DNA of 64,000 bases, taken from Roseovarius sp. Its GTDB lineage: Bacteria > Pseudomonadota > Alphaproteobacteria > Rhodobacterales > Rhodobacteraceae. The translations under genes and the position numbers were made by a program. The number at the start of each line of letters is the position of its first letter. Within the stretch, counting starts at the first letter, position 1. Positions 7,483 through 16,085 of the stretch are shown one piece after another. The notes under the pieces are model-generated. The model worked only from the letters and a program-made list of their open reading frames with translations, was not told the DNA's origin and searched no databases. The stretch lies in the NCBI RefSeq assembly GCF_030373445.1, contig NZ_JAUCYU010000002.1, positions 310,001 through 374,000 on the forward strand, written 5' to 3'.

Positions 7483-10146
7483 ATGCTGCAAATCGACCTG
7501 TGGAAGCGCGTTGTGATCTGGGCCCTCGTGGCCCTCGGCCTCTTCATGGCGCTCCCCAACGCGTTCTACCCCCGGGTCGAGACCTACAACGATGCCACGG
7601 CGCTGATCCAGCGCGAGCCTACGCCGGCAGAGCTGGAAGAAAAAGGCCTTACAAAAGAAGAGCTTGAGCAGCAGGCCGGCCAATGGCCCGACTGGATGCC
7701 CTCCAGTCTCGTCAATCTCGGCCTCGACCTGCGCGGGGGCGCGCATCTGCTGGCCGAGGTCCAGGTCGCCGATGTCTACGAATCCCGGATCGAGGCGATG
7801 TGGCCCGAGATCCGCGACGTGCTCCGAGACGAACGCGACCGCGTCGGCCCAATCCGCCTGCAACCCATTGAAAACACGGAACTTCGCGTCCGCCTCGTCG
7901 AGAACGCCGACGAGGTGCAATACGCCGCCTCCGTCGTCCGCGAGCTGGCCCGTCCGGTCACCAGCCTCACCGGGGCGGCCGCCAGCGACATCGAGGTCAC
8001 CACCGACGGCGACGAGATCGTCGTGCGCCTCAGCGAGGCCGAGCAGCGCGCGACCGATGAGCGCACCGTGCGGCAGGCGCTCGAGATCGTCCGCCGCCGG
8101 ATCGACGAGGTCGGCACCCGCGAACCCACCATTCAGCGGCAAGGGTCCGACCGCATCCTGATCCAGGTCCCCGGCATCGGCAGCGCCGCCGAGCTCAAGG
8201 AGATCATCGGCACCACCGCCCAGCTGACCTTCCAGCCCGTCGTCAGCCGCACCTCCAACGGTAACGAAAGCCCCGGTGCGGGCAACGAGATCCTGCCCTC
8301 GCTTGACCAGGAAGGCCTGTATTACATCCTCGAAAGCGCTCCCGTGGTGACCGGAGAGGAGCTTGTCGACGCGCAACCCGACTTCGATCAGAACGGCCGC
8401 CCGGCGGTCTCGTTCCGGTTCAACCCGTCGGGCGCCCGCAAGTTCGGCGACTACACCGCCGCCAATATCGGCAACCCCTTCGCCATCGTCCTCGACGAGG
8501 AGGTGATCAGCGCCCCGGTCATCCAGGCCCATATCGCGGGCGGCTCGGGGATCATCACCGGCGATTTCACGGTCGAGGAAAGCACCAACCTGGCCGTCCT
8601 TCTCAGGGCCGGCGCCCTTCCGGCGGGACTGGACTTTCTCGAGGAACGCACCATCGGCCCCGAGCTCGGCGCCGACAGTATCGAGGCGGGCAAGATCGCC
8701 TGTATCGCGGCCTTCGGGCTGGTGCTGATCTACATGGTGCTGAGCTACGGCATCTTCGGCCTTTTCGCCAATATCGCCCTGATCATCAATGTCGGTCTGA
8801 TCTTCGGCCTGCTAAGCTCCATCGGGGCGACGCTGACCCTGCCGGGGATTGCCGGGATCGTGCTGACCATCGGTATGGCGGTTGATGCCAACGTGCTGGT
8901 CTTCGAGCGAATCCGTGAGGAAATGCTCACCTCGAAAGGTCCCGCGCGGGCGATCCAGCTAGGCTATGAACGGGCGCTGAGTGCCATCACGGATGCCAAC
9001 ATCACCACGTTCATGACGGCCGTGATCCTGTTTGCCATGGGCAGCGGGCCGGTCAGGGGCTTTGCCATCACGCTCGGCCTCGGGATCGTGACGTCGGTGT
9101 TCACCGCGATTTTCGTGACCCGGCTGATGGTGGTCATGTGGTTCGAGCGCAAGCGGCCCAAGATGGTGCTGCAGGGGCGTGCCCTTCGGCTGGTGCCGAA
9201 GCAGACCAACTGGGATTTCTTCCGCCGGTGGAAATTGTCGCTGGGCATCTCGGCCGTGCTGATCCTGCTGGCGCTGGGGTCGTTTGGTATGCAGGGTCTG
9301 AATTTCGGGATCGACTTCCGGGGCGGCACCACGATCCGTACGCAGAGCGAGCAGCCCATCGATATCGGCGAGTATCGCGACGCCATACAGCAGCTCGAGC
9401 TGGGCGACATCACCATCACCGAGGTGTTCGACCCGACCTTCGGCCCCGACGAGAACGTCGCCATGATCCGTATCCAGGCGCAGGACGACCAGGAAAGCGT
9501 CAGCGCAGACACGATCCAGGCGGTCGAGGCGGCGCTACAGGAGGTCGTGCCGGATATCGAGTTCACCTCGGTCGAAAGCGTCGGCCCGAAAGTGTCGAAC
9601 GAGCTGATCCAGACGGCGGTGATTGCCGTGTTGCTGGCGATCGGGGCGGTGCTTGTCTACATCTGGCTGCGATTCGAATGGCAGTTCGCGCTGGGTGCGG
9701 TGGCGGCGCTGGTGCATGACGTGGTGCTGACCATCGGCATATTCTCGGAGCTGCAGATACAGTTCGACCTGGCCATCATCGCAGCACTTCTGACCATCGT
9801 CGGCTATTCGCTCAACGACACCGTGGTTGTCTTCGACCGGGTGCGCGAGAACCTGCGGAAATACAAGAAGAAGGCGCTGAGCGAAGTGCTCAACATCTCG
9901 ATCAACGAGACCCTCAGCCGGACGATGATGACCTCTGTCACCACGCTCCTTGCTCTGGTGGCGCTTTTCATCCTGGGCGGCGACGTGATCCGCGGCTTCG
10001 TCTTCGCGATGATCTGGGGCGTGATCGTGGGCACCTATTCCTCGATCTTCGTGGCCAGCACCATCCTGCTGTGGCTCGGAGTCAAGCGCGACTGGTCAAA
10101 GCCCGACAAGGGCGCCGGCACGCAGTTCGCCGACGTGGATGCCTGA
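7483..10146 (+). CDS. secDF: Fused protein translocase subunit SecDF
   Basis: One 887-aa protein combines SecD and SecF, the proton-driven subunits that help complete protein export. The SecD half starts with a membrane helix, carries the signature GLDLRGGAHLL near residue 80, the large periplasmic P1 domain, and five helices from about residue 400 (DANVLVFERIREE in TM4). The SecF half begins near residue 570 (LRLVPKQTNWDFF), with GIDFRGGTTIR near residue 610 and helices with NDTVVVFDRVRENLRKY. In many Rhodobacteraceae secD and secF are separate adjacent genes; here they are joined by about a dozen residues with no stop codon. It overlaps the next gene by 8 bases. Confidence 0.93.
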   Translation: MLQIDLWKRVVIWALVALGLFMALPNAFYPRVETYNDATALIQREPTPAELEEKGLTKEELEQQAGQWPDWMPSSLVNLGLDLRGGAHLLAEVQVADVYESRIEAMWPEIRDVLRDERDRVGPIRLQPIENTELRVRLVENADEVQYAASVVRELARPVTSLTGAAASDIEVTTDGDEIVVRLSEAEQRATDERTVRQALEIVRRRIDEVGTREPTIQRQGSDRILIQVPGIGSAAELKEIIGTTAQLTFQPVVSRTSNGNESPGAGNEILPSLDQEGLYYILESAPVVTGEELVDAQPDFDQNGRPAVSFRFNPSGARKFGDYTAANIGNPFAIVLDEEVISAPVIQAHIAGGSGIITGDFTVEESTNLAVLLRAGALPAGLDFLEERTIGPELGADSIEAGKIACIAAFGLVLIYMVLSYGIFGLFANIALIINVGLIFGLLSSIGATLTLPGIAGIVLTIGMAVDANVLVFERIREEMLTSKGPARAIQLGYERALSAITDANITTFMTAVILFAMGSGPVRGFAITLGLGIVTSVFTAIFVTRLMVVMWFERKRPKMVLQGRALRLVPKQTNWDFFRRWKLSLGISAVLILLALGSFGMQGLNFGIDFRGGTTIRTQSEQPIDIGEYRDAIQQLELGDITITEVFDPTFGPDENVAMIRIQAQDDQESVSADTIQAVEAALQEVVPDIEFTSVESVGPKVSNELIQTAVIAVLLAIGAVLVYIWLRFEWQFALGAVAALVHDVVLTIGIFSELQIQFDLAIIAALLTIVGYSLNDTVVVFDRVRENLRKYKKKALSEVLNISINETLSRTMMTSVTTLLALVALFILGGDVIRGFVFAMIWGVIVGTYSSIFVASTILLWLGVKRDWSKPDKGAGTQFADVDA

Positions 10147-10900
10147 GACACTGAACCAGGCCCTGGCCACGCCGGGGCTGGTCTGGCTGATCTTCGCAAT
10201 CGGCCTGGCGGGCATCGTAAGGGGGTTTTCCGGCTTCGGTACGGCCCTGATCTTCGTGCCGGTCGCCAACATCTTCCTCGAGCCGAAGATCGTCGTTGCC
10301 GTGATCGCCCTGACGGGCATTGCCTGCAATGCGGTGGTCCTGCCACGCGCCTGGCACCAGGGCAGCCGGGGAGAGGTCGGCCGGCTTGTCGTGGCCGCGC
10401 TGCTGACCGTCCCTGTGGGGCTGTGGCTTCTCGACGTGCTGGACAAGACGACAGTGCGGTGGTTCGTCACCTTCGTGGCCGGCGGCATGCTGGCGGCGCT
10501 TGTTTCGGGCTGGCGGTTCTCCGGCGTGGTCTCGAAGCCGATGCTGTTCGTGATCGGGGCGGCGGCGGGTCTTGTCGGCGGCATGACCGGCCTGACGGGG
10601 CCGGTGGTGATTCTCTTCTACCTGGCGGGGCAGGCGGTGGCGCAGTCGGTGCGGGCCAACACGATCCTTTTCCTGGCCGCGCTCGACGTGGTGATCCTGA
10701 CGACCCTTTTCGTGAAGGGCGACGTGACCCTTTACATCGTGCTGATGGCGACGATCCTCTCGGTGCCCTACGCGGCGACGACGATGCTGGGCCAGTCGTT
10801 GTTTGACCCCAGGCATGAACGGCTTTACCGCTGGGCCGCCTACGGGGTGATCGCGCTGGCGGTTGTCAGCGGGTTGCCCGTCTGGAACAATGGGGCCTGA
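10139..10900 (+). CDS. TSUP/TauE-SafE family membrane transporter
   Basis: A 253-aa membrane protein with about eight hydrophobic helices in two repeats, typical of the sulfite exporter TauE/SafE (TSUP) family. The family hallmark GxxRGFSGFG is present near residue 25 (GIVRGFSGFGTAL), and the matching motif GLVGGMTGLTGP begins the second half. TSUP proteins export or import small organosulfur and carboxylic anions; the substrate is not determinable here. Its ATG overlaps the secDF stop by 8 bases, implying cotranscription and coupling, and the Mth938-like gene starts one base after its stop. Confidence 0.85.
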   Translation: MPETLNQALATPGLVWLIFAIGLAGIVRGFSGFGTALIFVPVANIFLEPKIVVAVIALTGIACNAVVLPRAWHQGSRGEVGRLVVAALLTVPVGLWLLDVLDKTTVRWFVTFVAGGMLAALVSGWRFSGVVSKPMLFVIGAAAGLVGGMTGLTGPVVILFYLAGQAVAQSVRANTILFLAALDVVILTTLFVKGDVTLYIVLMATILSVPYAATTMLGQSLFDPRHERLYRWAAYGVIALAVVSGLPVWNNGA

Positions 10901-10901
10901 C

Positions 10902-11255
10902 ATGCAACTGAACGAGATGAGTTTCGACGGCGCCACCCCGATCGAGGGGTACGGCCCGGGTTTCTTCCGGATCGGCGGACAGGCCTTCGAGGGCGGCGTG
11001 CTGGTGACGGCGCGGGGCGCCCGTAGCTGGGGCGGGTACGAGGATACCGAGCCGCTTCTGGCGCTGAAGGACGATGTCGACGTGGTCTTCGTGGGCACCG
11101 GGGCGGAAACCGGGCATATCCCCTCGGACCTTCGCCAGCCTCTCGAGGCCGCCGGGCTGGGGGTCGAGGCGATGAATTCACCCGCTGCCTGCCGCACCTA
11201 CAACGTGCTGCTGTCCGAAGGTCGCCGTGTTGCCGTGGCGGTGCTGCCGGTATGA
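10902..11255 (+). CDS. Mth938-like domain protein (DUF498)
   Basis: A 117-aa single-domain protein of the Mth938/NDUFAF3-like family. Family features visible are the N-terminal IEGYGPGFFRIGG, the central DVVFVGTGAE and the C-terminal MNSPAACRTYNVLLSEGRRVAVAVLP. Eukaryotic relatives assist complex I assembly; the bacterial role is not established. It begins one base after the TSUP gene, and the secF-TSUP/Mth938-ccmA order is common in this group. The start used is the Met of MQLNEM; an upstream Met would lie inside the TSUP gene. Confidence 0.85.
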   Translation: MQLNEMSFDGATPIEGYGPGFFRIGGQAFEGGVLVTARGARSWGGYEDTEPLLALKDDVDVVFVGTGAETGHIPSDLRQPLEAAGLGVEAMNSPAACRTYNVLLSEGRRVAVAVLPV

Positions 11256-11351
11256 GGCACCTCCGCTGACGGCCTTGCTGTGCACGGGGCGTGGCCGGGG
11301 GCCGGGCGCAACCGTCTTTCCCACCCGATGGCGATAGGCTAAGGGGTGGCC

Positions 11352-11969
11352 ATGAGCCTTGAGGTCAACGATCTGTCGATCGCGCGCGGGGGCGTGCGGG
11401 TGCTGGAAGGGGTGAGTTTCACGCTCGCGCCGGGCCGGGCATTGGTGCTGCGGGGGCCGAACGGGATCGGCAAGACCACGTTGCTGCGGACGGTTGCCGG
11501 GCTTCAGCCGCCGGTGAGTGGCACGGTTGAGGCGGAAGCGGAAAGCCTTGTCTATGCCGGCCATTCCGACGGGATCAAGGCGACGTTGAGCGTGGCCGAA
11601 AACCTGAACTTCTGGGCGCAGGTCTTTGGCAGGAAAGACATTTCCCCGGCATTGAAGGCGTTCGACCTGGCCCCGCTGGCGAACCGGGCGGCGGGGATGC
11701 TGTCGGCCGGGCAGAAACGCCGGCTGGGCCTGGCGCGTCTGCTGGTCACGGGCCGGCCTGTCTGGGTGCTGGACGAGCCGACCGTCTCGCTCGACCGGGA
11801 GGCGGTGGCGATGTTTGCGCAAGTGGTTGGCGCGCATCTGGCGGCGGGCGGTTCGGCCCTTTTGGCCACGCATATCGAGCTGGGGCTGGAGGGGGCGGAG
11901 ACGCTGGAACTCGCGCCCTATCGCGCCCGGGCGGCCGAGGTGGACGATTTCGACGAGGCCTTCCTGTGA
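11352..11969 (+). CDS. ccmA: Heme exporter ATP-binding protein CcmA
   Basis: The 205-aa ATPase of the CcmABCD complex, which releases heme-loaded CcmE during System I cytochrome c maturation. Walker [13 protein letters not shown] near residue 37, ABC signature [15 protein letters not shown] near residue 120 and Walker [13 protein letters not shown] are all present, and the small size is right for CcmA. An ATG at 11352 preceded by AAGGGG is preferred over a GTG two codons upstream. It overlaps ccmB by 4 bases. Confidence 0.95.
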   Translation: MSLEVNDLSIARGGVRVLEGVSFTLAPGRALVLRGPNGIGKTTLLRTVAGLQPPVSGTVEAEAESLVYAGHSDGIKATLSVAENLNFWAQVFGRKDISPALKAFDLAPLANRAAGMLSAGQKRRLGLARLLVTGRPVWVLDEPTVSLDREAVAMFAQVVGAHLAAGGSALLATHIELGLEGAETLELAPYRARAAEVDDFDEAFL

Positions 11970-12622
11970 TTGCGCTGCTCCTTCGCGACCTGCGCCTTGC
12001 CATGCGGGCGGGCGGAGGGTTCGGCCTTGGCCTTGCCTTCTTCCTGATCGTGGTCACGCTGGTGCCGTTCGGCGTCGGCCCGCAAGGCGGGCTGCTGGCC
12101 ACCATTGCGCCCGGCATCCTGTGGCTGGGGGCGCTGCTGGCCTGCCTGCTGTCGCTCGACCGGATCCTGGCGCTCGACTGGGAGGATGGCAGCCTTGACC
12201 TTCTGGCGACAGCGCCCTTGCCGATGGAGGCGGTGGTCAGCGTCAAGGCGCTGGCGCACTGGCTGACCACGGGCCTGCCGCTGGTCTTGGCGACGCCGGT
12301 GTTCGGACTGCTTTTGAGCCTGCCGTCAAAGGGTTACGCGCCGCTCCTGTTGTCGCTGCTGTTGGGCACGCCGGCGCTGTCGGTGATCGGCACCTTCGGG
12401 GCAGCTCTGACGGTGGGGCTCAAGCGGGGCGGGCTTCTGCTGTCGCTTCTGGTGCTGCCGCTTTACGTGCCCACGCTGATCTTCGGCGCCGAGATGGCGC
12501 GTCGGGGCGTCGACGGGCTCGATTATTCCACCCCGCTCCTGATGGTCGCGGGGATCACCTGCGGCACGATCGCGCTTTTGCCTTTCGCGTCGGCTGCGGT
12601 ATTGAGGGTCAATCTGAGGTAG
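11966..12622 (+). CDS. ccmB: Heme exporter membrane protein CcmB
   Basis: A 218-aa permease with six predicted membrane helices. The start [18 protein letters not shown] and the internal [15 protein letters not shown] and [16 protein letters not shown] segments are characteristic of CcmB. With CcmA it forms the ABC module of the heme chaperone system. The start is a GTG that overlaps the ccmA stop codon (GTGA), pointing to translational coupling. Confidence 0.95.
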   Translation: MIALLLRDLRLAMRAGGGFGLGLAFFLIVVTLVPFGVGPQGGLLATIAPGILWLGALLACLLSLDRILALDWEDGSLDLLATAPLPMEAVVSVKALAHWLTTGLPLVLATPVFGLLLSLPSKGYAPLLLSLLLGTPALSVIGTFGAALTVGLKRGGLLLSLLVLPLYVPTLIFGAEMARRGVDGLDYSTPLLMVAGITCGTIALLPFASAAVLRVNLR

Positions 12623-12638
12623 CCAGCAGGAATCGGTG

Positions 12639-13376
12639 ATGAATCTCAACCGGCTCTGGGAATATGCCAACCCGAAGAAGTTCATCGAGACCACCGACAG
12701 GGTGCTGCCCGCGGTCTCGGTGCTGGCGGTGCTGTGCCTTGTGGTCGGGTTGGCCTGGGGGTTCTTCTTCACGCCGGACGACTACCGGCAGGGCTCGACC
12801 GTGAAGATCATCTACATCCACGTGCCGAGCGCCCTGATGGCGATCAACGCGTGGCTGATGATGCTGGTCACTTCGCTGGTATGGATCGTGCGGCGGCATC
12901 ATGTGAGCGCGCTGGCGGCCCGTGCGGCGGCGCCGGTGGGCATGGTGATGACGGTGATCGCGCTACTGACCGGGGCGATCTGGGGCCAGCCGATGTGGGG
13001 GACGTGGTGGGCGTGGGACCCGCGGCTGACCTCGTTCCTGATCCTGTTCCTGTTCTACCTTGGCTATATCGCCCTGTGGGAGGCGATCGAGAACGATGAC
13101 ACGGCGGCCGACCTGACCTCGATCCTGTGTCTCGTGGGTTCTGTCTTTGCGCTGCTGAGCCGGTATGCGGTGAATTTCTGGAACCAGGGTCTGCACCAGG
13201 GGGCGTCGCTCAGCCTCGACAAGGAGGAGAACGTGGCGGACGTGTTCTATTATCCGCTGCTGGTGGCCATCGCGGGGTTCGTGCTGTTGTTCGTGGCGCT
13301 GGTGTTGTTGCGGACGCGGACGGAAATTCGCGCCCGGCGGATGCGAGCCCTGCTGGCGAGGGAGCGGATGGGATGA
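12639..13376 (+). CDS. ccmC: Heme handling protein CcmC
   Basis: A 245-aa membrane protein with six helices that delivers heme to CcmE. The tryptophan-rich WWD-type signature is visible as WGTWWAWDPRLTS near residue 120, with the flanking histidines in YIHVPSA near residue 60 and a later NQGLHQG. The ATG at 12639 sits 7 bases after AGGA; a GTG one codon upstream is possible. The gene overlaps ccmD by 4 bases (ATGA). Confidence 0.95.
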   Translation: MNLNRLWEYANPKKFIETTDRVLPAVSVLAVLCLVVGLAWGFFFTPDDYRQGSTVKIIYIHVPSALMAINAWLMMLVTSLVWIVRRHHVSALAARAAAPVGMVMTVIALLTGAIWGQPMWGTWWAWDPRLTSFLILFLFYLGYIALWEAIENDDTAADLTSILCLVGSVFALLSRYAVNFWNQGLHQGASLSLDKEENVADVFYYPLLVAIAGFVLLFVALVLLRTRTEIRARRMRALLARERMG

Positions 13377-13531
13377 TGCCAGACCTCGGGAAATATGCCG
13401 AGACGGTGCTGTCGGCCTACGCGGTGTCGCTGGTGCTGATCGTGGTGCTTGTGCTGCTCAGCCTGCGCCGTGGGCACAAGGTGAAGGCGCAGTTGGAAGC
13501 TGTTGAAAAGAAAGTCAGAAAGAATGGCTAA
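13373..13531 (+). CDS. ccmD: Heme exporter protein CcmD
   Basis: A 52-aa single-pass membrane protein. It opens MMPDLGKYAETVLSAY, followed by a hydrophobic helix and a basic cytoplasmic tail (LRRGHKVKAQLEAVEKK), the full CcmD pattern. CcmD stabilises the CcmC-CcmE heme complex. It starts in the ccmC stop codon and ends 8 bases inside ccmG. Confidence 0.93.
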   Translation: MMPDLGKYAETVLSAYAVSLVLIVVLVLLSLRRGHKVKAQLEAVEKKVRKNG

Positions 13532-14069
13532 GGTGTCGCCCCTGATGCTTGCGCCGCCGGTGATCTTCGCCGCGCTGGCCGCGCTCTTCTATTTCGGGAT
13601 GCAGCGGGAAAACCCCGACGACCTGCCCTCGACCTTCATCGGGCGGGAGGCGCCGCCGGTGCCGGAGGGCAGGCTGGAAGGGCGGAAGAACTTCTCCGAT
13701 GTCGACCTGCGCGAGGGCCAGGTGACGGTGGTGAACTTCTGGGCGAGCTGGTGCCCGCCCTGCCGGGCCGAGCACCCGACGCTGCACCGTTTGGCCGAGG
13801 AAGGGATCCAGCTTTACGGCATCAATTTCAAGGATGAGACGGCACAGGCGAACGGCTATCTCGACGATGACGGCAACCCTTTCCTTGGCATCGCCTACGA
13901 TCCGAAAGGGCGCACGGCGATCGACTGGGGGGTCACGGCGCCGCCGGAAACCTTCATCATCGGGGGCGACGGCACCGTGCTTTACAAGTTCATCGGGCCC
14001 TTGGTGGGCAGCGATTACGAGCAGCGGTTCCGCCCCGAACTGGAAAAGGCGCTGGAGGCCGCGCGGTGA
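13524..14069 (+). CDS. ccmG: Thiol:disulfide interchange protein CcmG (DsbE)
   Basis: A 181-aa membrane-anchored thioredoxin-fold protein that reduces apocytochrome c cysteines in the periplasm. One N-terminal helix (residues 5-22) precedes the catalytic motif WCPPC in NFWASWCPPCRAEHP near residue 78, followed by the CcmG-type GINFKDE and the cis-proline loop GVTAPPETF. It overlaps ccmD upstream and the ABC ATPase gene downstream. ccmE, ccmF and ccmH are not in this window and must lie elsewhere. Confidence 0.95.
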   Translation: MAKVSPLMLAPPVIFAALAALFYFGMQRENPDDLPSTFIGREAPPVPEGRLEGRKNFSDVDLREGQVTVVNFWASWCPPCRAEHPTLHRLAEEGIQLYGINFKDETAQANGYLDDDGNPFLGIAYDPKGRTAIDWGVTAPPETFIIGGDGTVLYKFIGPLVGSDYEQRFRPELEKALEAAR

Positions 14070-15163
14070 ACGCTCCGGCCCCAAGACTCGAGGCCAGGCA
14101 CCTAGTGCGGCGCTATGGCGGGCGCGTGGTGGTCGACGACGTGTCGCTGCACGTGGAGCCGGGGCAAGTGACCTGCCTGCTGGGCCCCTCGGGCTGTGGC
14201 AAGTCGACGACGTTGCGGATGATCGCCGGGGTCGAGATGCAGGATTCGGGCGAGATCCACGTTGATGGCAAGCTGATCTGCGACACGGTGTTCCGGGTGC
14301 CGCCGGAGCGGCGGAATATCGGGCTGATGTTCCAGGATTTCGCGCTTTTTCCGCACCTTAAGGTCGGCGAGAACGTGGCGTTCGGGCTGTCGGGCGACAA
14401 GGCCGCGATGGCGCGGCGGGTGGGCGAGCTGTTGGAACGGGTGGGGCTGGCGGATTACGAGGCCGCCTATCCGCACGAGCTGTCGGGGGGTGAGCAGCAG
14501 CGCGTGGCGCTGGCGCGGGCGCTGGCGCCGGGGCCGTCGATCATGCTGATGGACGAGCCGTTTTCCGGCCTCGACAACCGGCTGCGCGACGGTATCCGGG
14601 ACGAGACGCTGGAGATCTTGCGGGAGCAGGACACCGCCGTTCTGCTGGTCACGCACGAGCCGGAAGAGGCGATGCGCATGGCCGACAACATCGCGCTGAT
14701 GCGCGACGGGCGGATCGTGCAGGAGGGGGCGCCCTACAATATTTACAACGCCCCGGCCGACCGGGACGCGGTGGCTTTCTTCAGCGATATCAACGTGATC
14801 CGGGGCAAGGTTGAAGGGTCCCTGGTGCAGACGCCGTTCGGCCAGTTCCTGGCACCCGGCGCACATGAAGGCCACGAGGTCGAAATCGTCATCCGGCCAC
14901 AGCACGTGAAGATCGACTTCGACCGCAGCGGGCGCGGCCCGGACCCGACCATCGAGTATGGCACGCCGGCAAGGGCGGTGGTCAAGCGGGCGCGGTTCAT
15001 GGGGTCGGAGAGCCTTGTGGAGTTCCGGATGGACCATGACGGCTCGGTCTTCCGGGTGACGGTGCCGAACGTCTTCCTGCCCGCGGCGGGCAAGGTGATG
15101 TGGCTGATGATCCGGCGGGACAAATGTTTCCTGTTCCCGGTGAAGAAGGAGCGATCGGCATGA
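14066..15163 (+). CDS. FbpC/PotA-type ABC transporter ATP-binding protein
   Basis: A 365-aa import-type ATPase. Walker A GPSGCGKSTTLRMIAG near residue 38, Q-loop FQDFALFPHLKVGENVAFGL, signature LSGGEQQRVALARAL near residue 137 and Walker B IMLMDEPFSGLD are intact, followed by a C-terminal TOBE-like domain (about residues 245-360) as in iron(III), thiamine or spermidine importers. No permease or binding protein is nearby, so the substrate is unknown. The GTG start lies in the ccmG stop codon, which places this gene in the ccm transcript; whether it serves cytochrome maturation or is a positional passenger is not known. Confidence 0.85.
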   Translation: MNAPAPRLEARHLVRRYGGRVVVDDVSLHVEPGQVTCLLGPSGCGKSTTLRMIAGVEMQDSGEIHVDGKLICDTVFRVPPERRNIGLMFQDFALFPHLKVGENVAFGLSGDKAAMARRVGELLERVGLADYEAAYPHELSGGEQQRVALARALAPGPSIMLMDEPFSGLDNRLRDGIRDETLEILREQDTAVLLVTHEPEEAMRMADNIALMRDGRIVQEGAPYNIYNAPADRDAVAFFSDINVIRGKVEGSLVQTPFGQFLAPGAHEGHEVEIVIRPQHVKIDFDRSGRGPDPTIEYGTPARAVVKRARFMGSESLVEFRMDHDGSVFRVTVPNVFLPAAGKVMWLMIRRDKCFLFPVKKERSA

Positions 15164-15921
15164 CGCTGGCAGGCAAGAGGGCGCTGGTGACCGGCGGCGC
15201 GGGCGGGGTCGGCGTGGCCTGCGCCAGGGCGCTGGTGGAGGCCGGCGCCGAGGTCGTGATCGCGGACGCCACGCAAGCGGCCTGCGATGCCGCGCTGGAA
15301 CGTCTCCCGGGCGGCGTGCGGGCCGTGGTTTTCGATGTAAGTGACCGGAACGCTTGCGAAAAAGCCTTTGCCGATCAGGCGGAGGCGGGGGGTGTGGATA
15401 TCCTCGTGACCTCGGCGGCGATCGTGAAGGCGGCGCCGATCCTCGAGTTCGACCCGGAGGACTGGGCGCGGATCCTGGATGTCAATCTGACCGGGACGTT
15501 CCATTGCTGTCAGCTTGCGGGGCGGCAGATGGTGGAGAAGGGCTGGGGCCGGATCGTGACCATCAGCTCGGTCAACGGGCAGATCGCCAATGCGGGGCGG
15601 GGGGCCTATTCCTGTACCAAGGGCGGGGTCGACATGCTGACGCGGCTGCTGGCGGCGGAGCTGGGCGACAAGGGGGTCACGGCCAATGCGGTGGCGCCGA
15701 TTCCGGTGGATACGCCGATGATATTGAACGTGCATGGGCCAAAGGACAGGGCGGCGTGGTATGCGCAGACGCCGAACCCGCGCTATGCCAGGCCGGAGGA
15801 GGTGGCATCGGCGGTGTGCTACCTAGCGTCGGAGGAGGCGGGGTTCGTCAACGGGCATATCCTCAATGTCGACGGGGGGTTCATGGCGGCGGGGGTGTTG
15901 CCGGGGCGGTCGACGTCTTAA
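15160..15921 (+). CDS. Short-chain dehydrogenase/reductase (SDR)
   Basis: A 253-aa classical SDR. The Rossmann motif TGGAGGVG lies at about residue 10 (T-G-x3-G-x-G), the catalytic Ser in ITISSVNG near residue 140 and the YSCTK catalytic pair near residue 153; the C-terminus NVDGGFMAAG is typical of the family. The cofactor and substrate cannot be inferred. The ATG at 15160 overlaps the stop of the preceding ABC ATPase gene, so the two are translationally coupled at the end of the ccm transcript. Confidence 0.88.
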   Translation: MTLAGKRALVTGGAGGVGVACARALVEAGAEVVIADATQAACDAALERLPGGVRAVVFDVSDRNACEKAFADQAEAGGVDILVTSAAIVKAAPILEFDPEDWARILDVNLTGTFHCCQLAGRQMVEKGWGRIVTISSVNGQIANAGRGAYSCTKGGVDMLTRLLAAELGDKGVTANAVAPIPVDTPMILNVHGPKDRAAWYAQTPNPRYARPEEVASAVCYLASEEAGFVNGHILNVDGGFMAAGVLPGRSTS

Positions 15922-15958
15922 GTGATTGATTAACGGCGGTTTCGGCCGAAAACGGCGT

Positions 15959-16002
15959 GTCGGTATCGCGTCGGTATTACGTCGGTATTTCGTCGGTGTT
16001 TC
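15959..16002 (+). repeat. 44-bp array of four 11-bp units, locus 2
   Basis: Units are GTCGGTATCGC, GTCGGTATTAC, GTCGGTATTTC and GTCGGTGTTTC. The array is flanked by GGCCGAAA on both sides (15944-15951 and 16004-16011), the left copy being part of the palindrome TTTCGGCCGAAA. It lies between the convergent SDR and fliG genes. Confidence 0.9.
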
Positions 16003-16068
16003 TGGCCGAAAGGGCGGTTTTGGCCGTGTGTTAACGCACCGGGCGTTGCGCGTGGGGTCGGGTGGGAG

Positions 16069-16084
16069 GTGGGTTGGCACCCAC
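16069..16084. repeat. Palindrome GTGGGTTGGCACCCAC next to fliG
   Basis: GTGGGT-TGGC-ACCCAC forms a 6-bp stem two bases from the fliG stop. A near copy, GGTGGGTTTGCACCCACC, follows the GTA cluster at 63602-63619. On the minus strand it may act as a weak terminator for fliG, though no T-run follows. Confidence 0.6.
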
Positions 16085-16085
16085 C

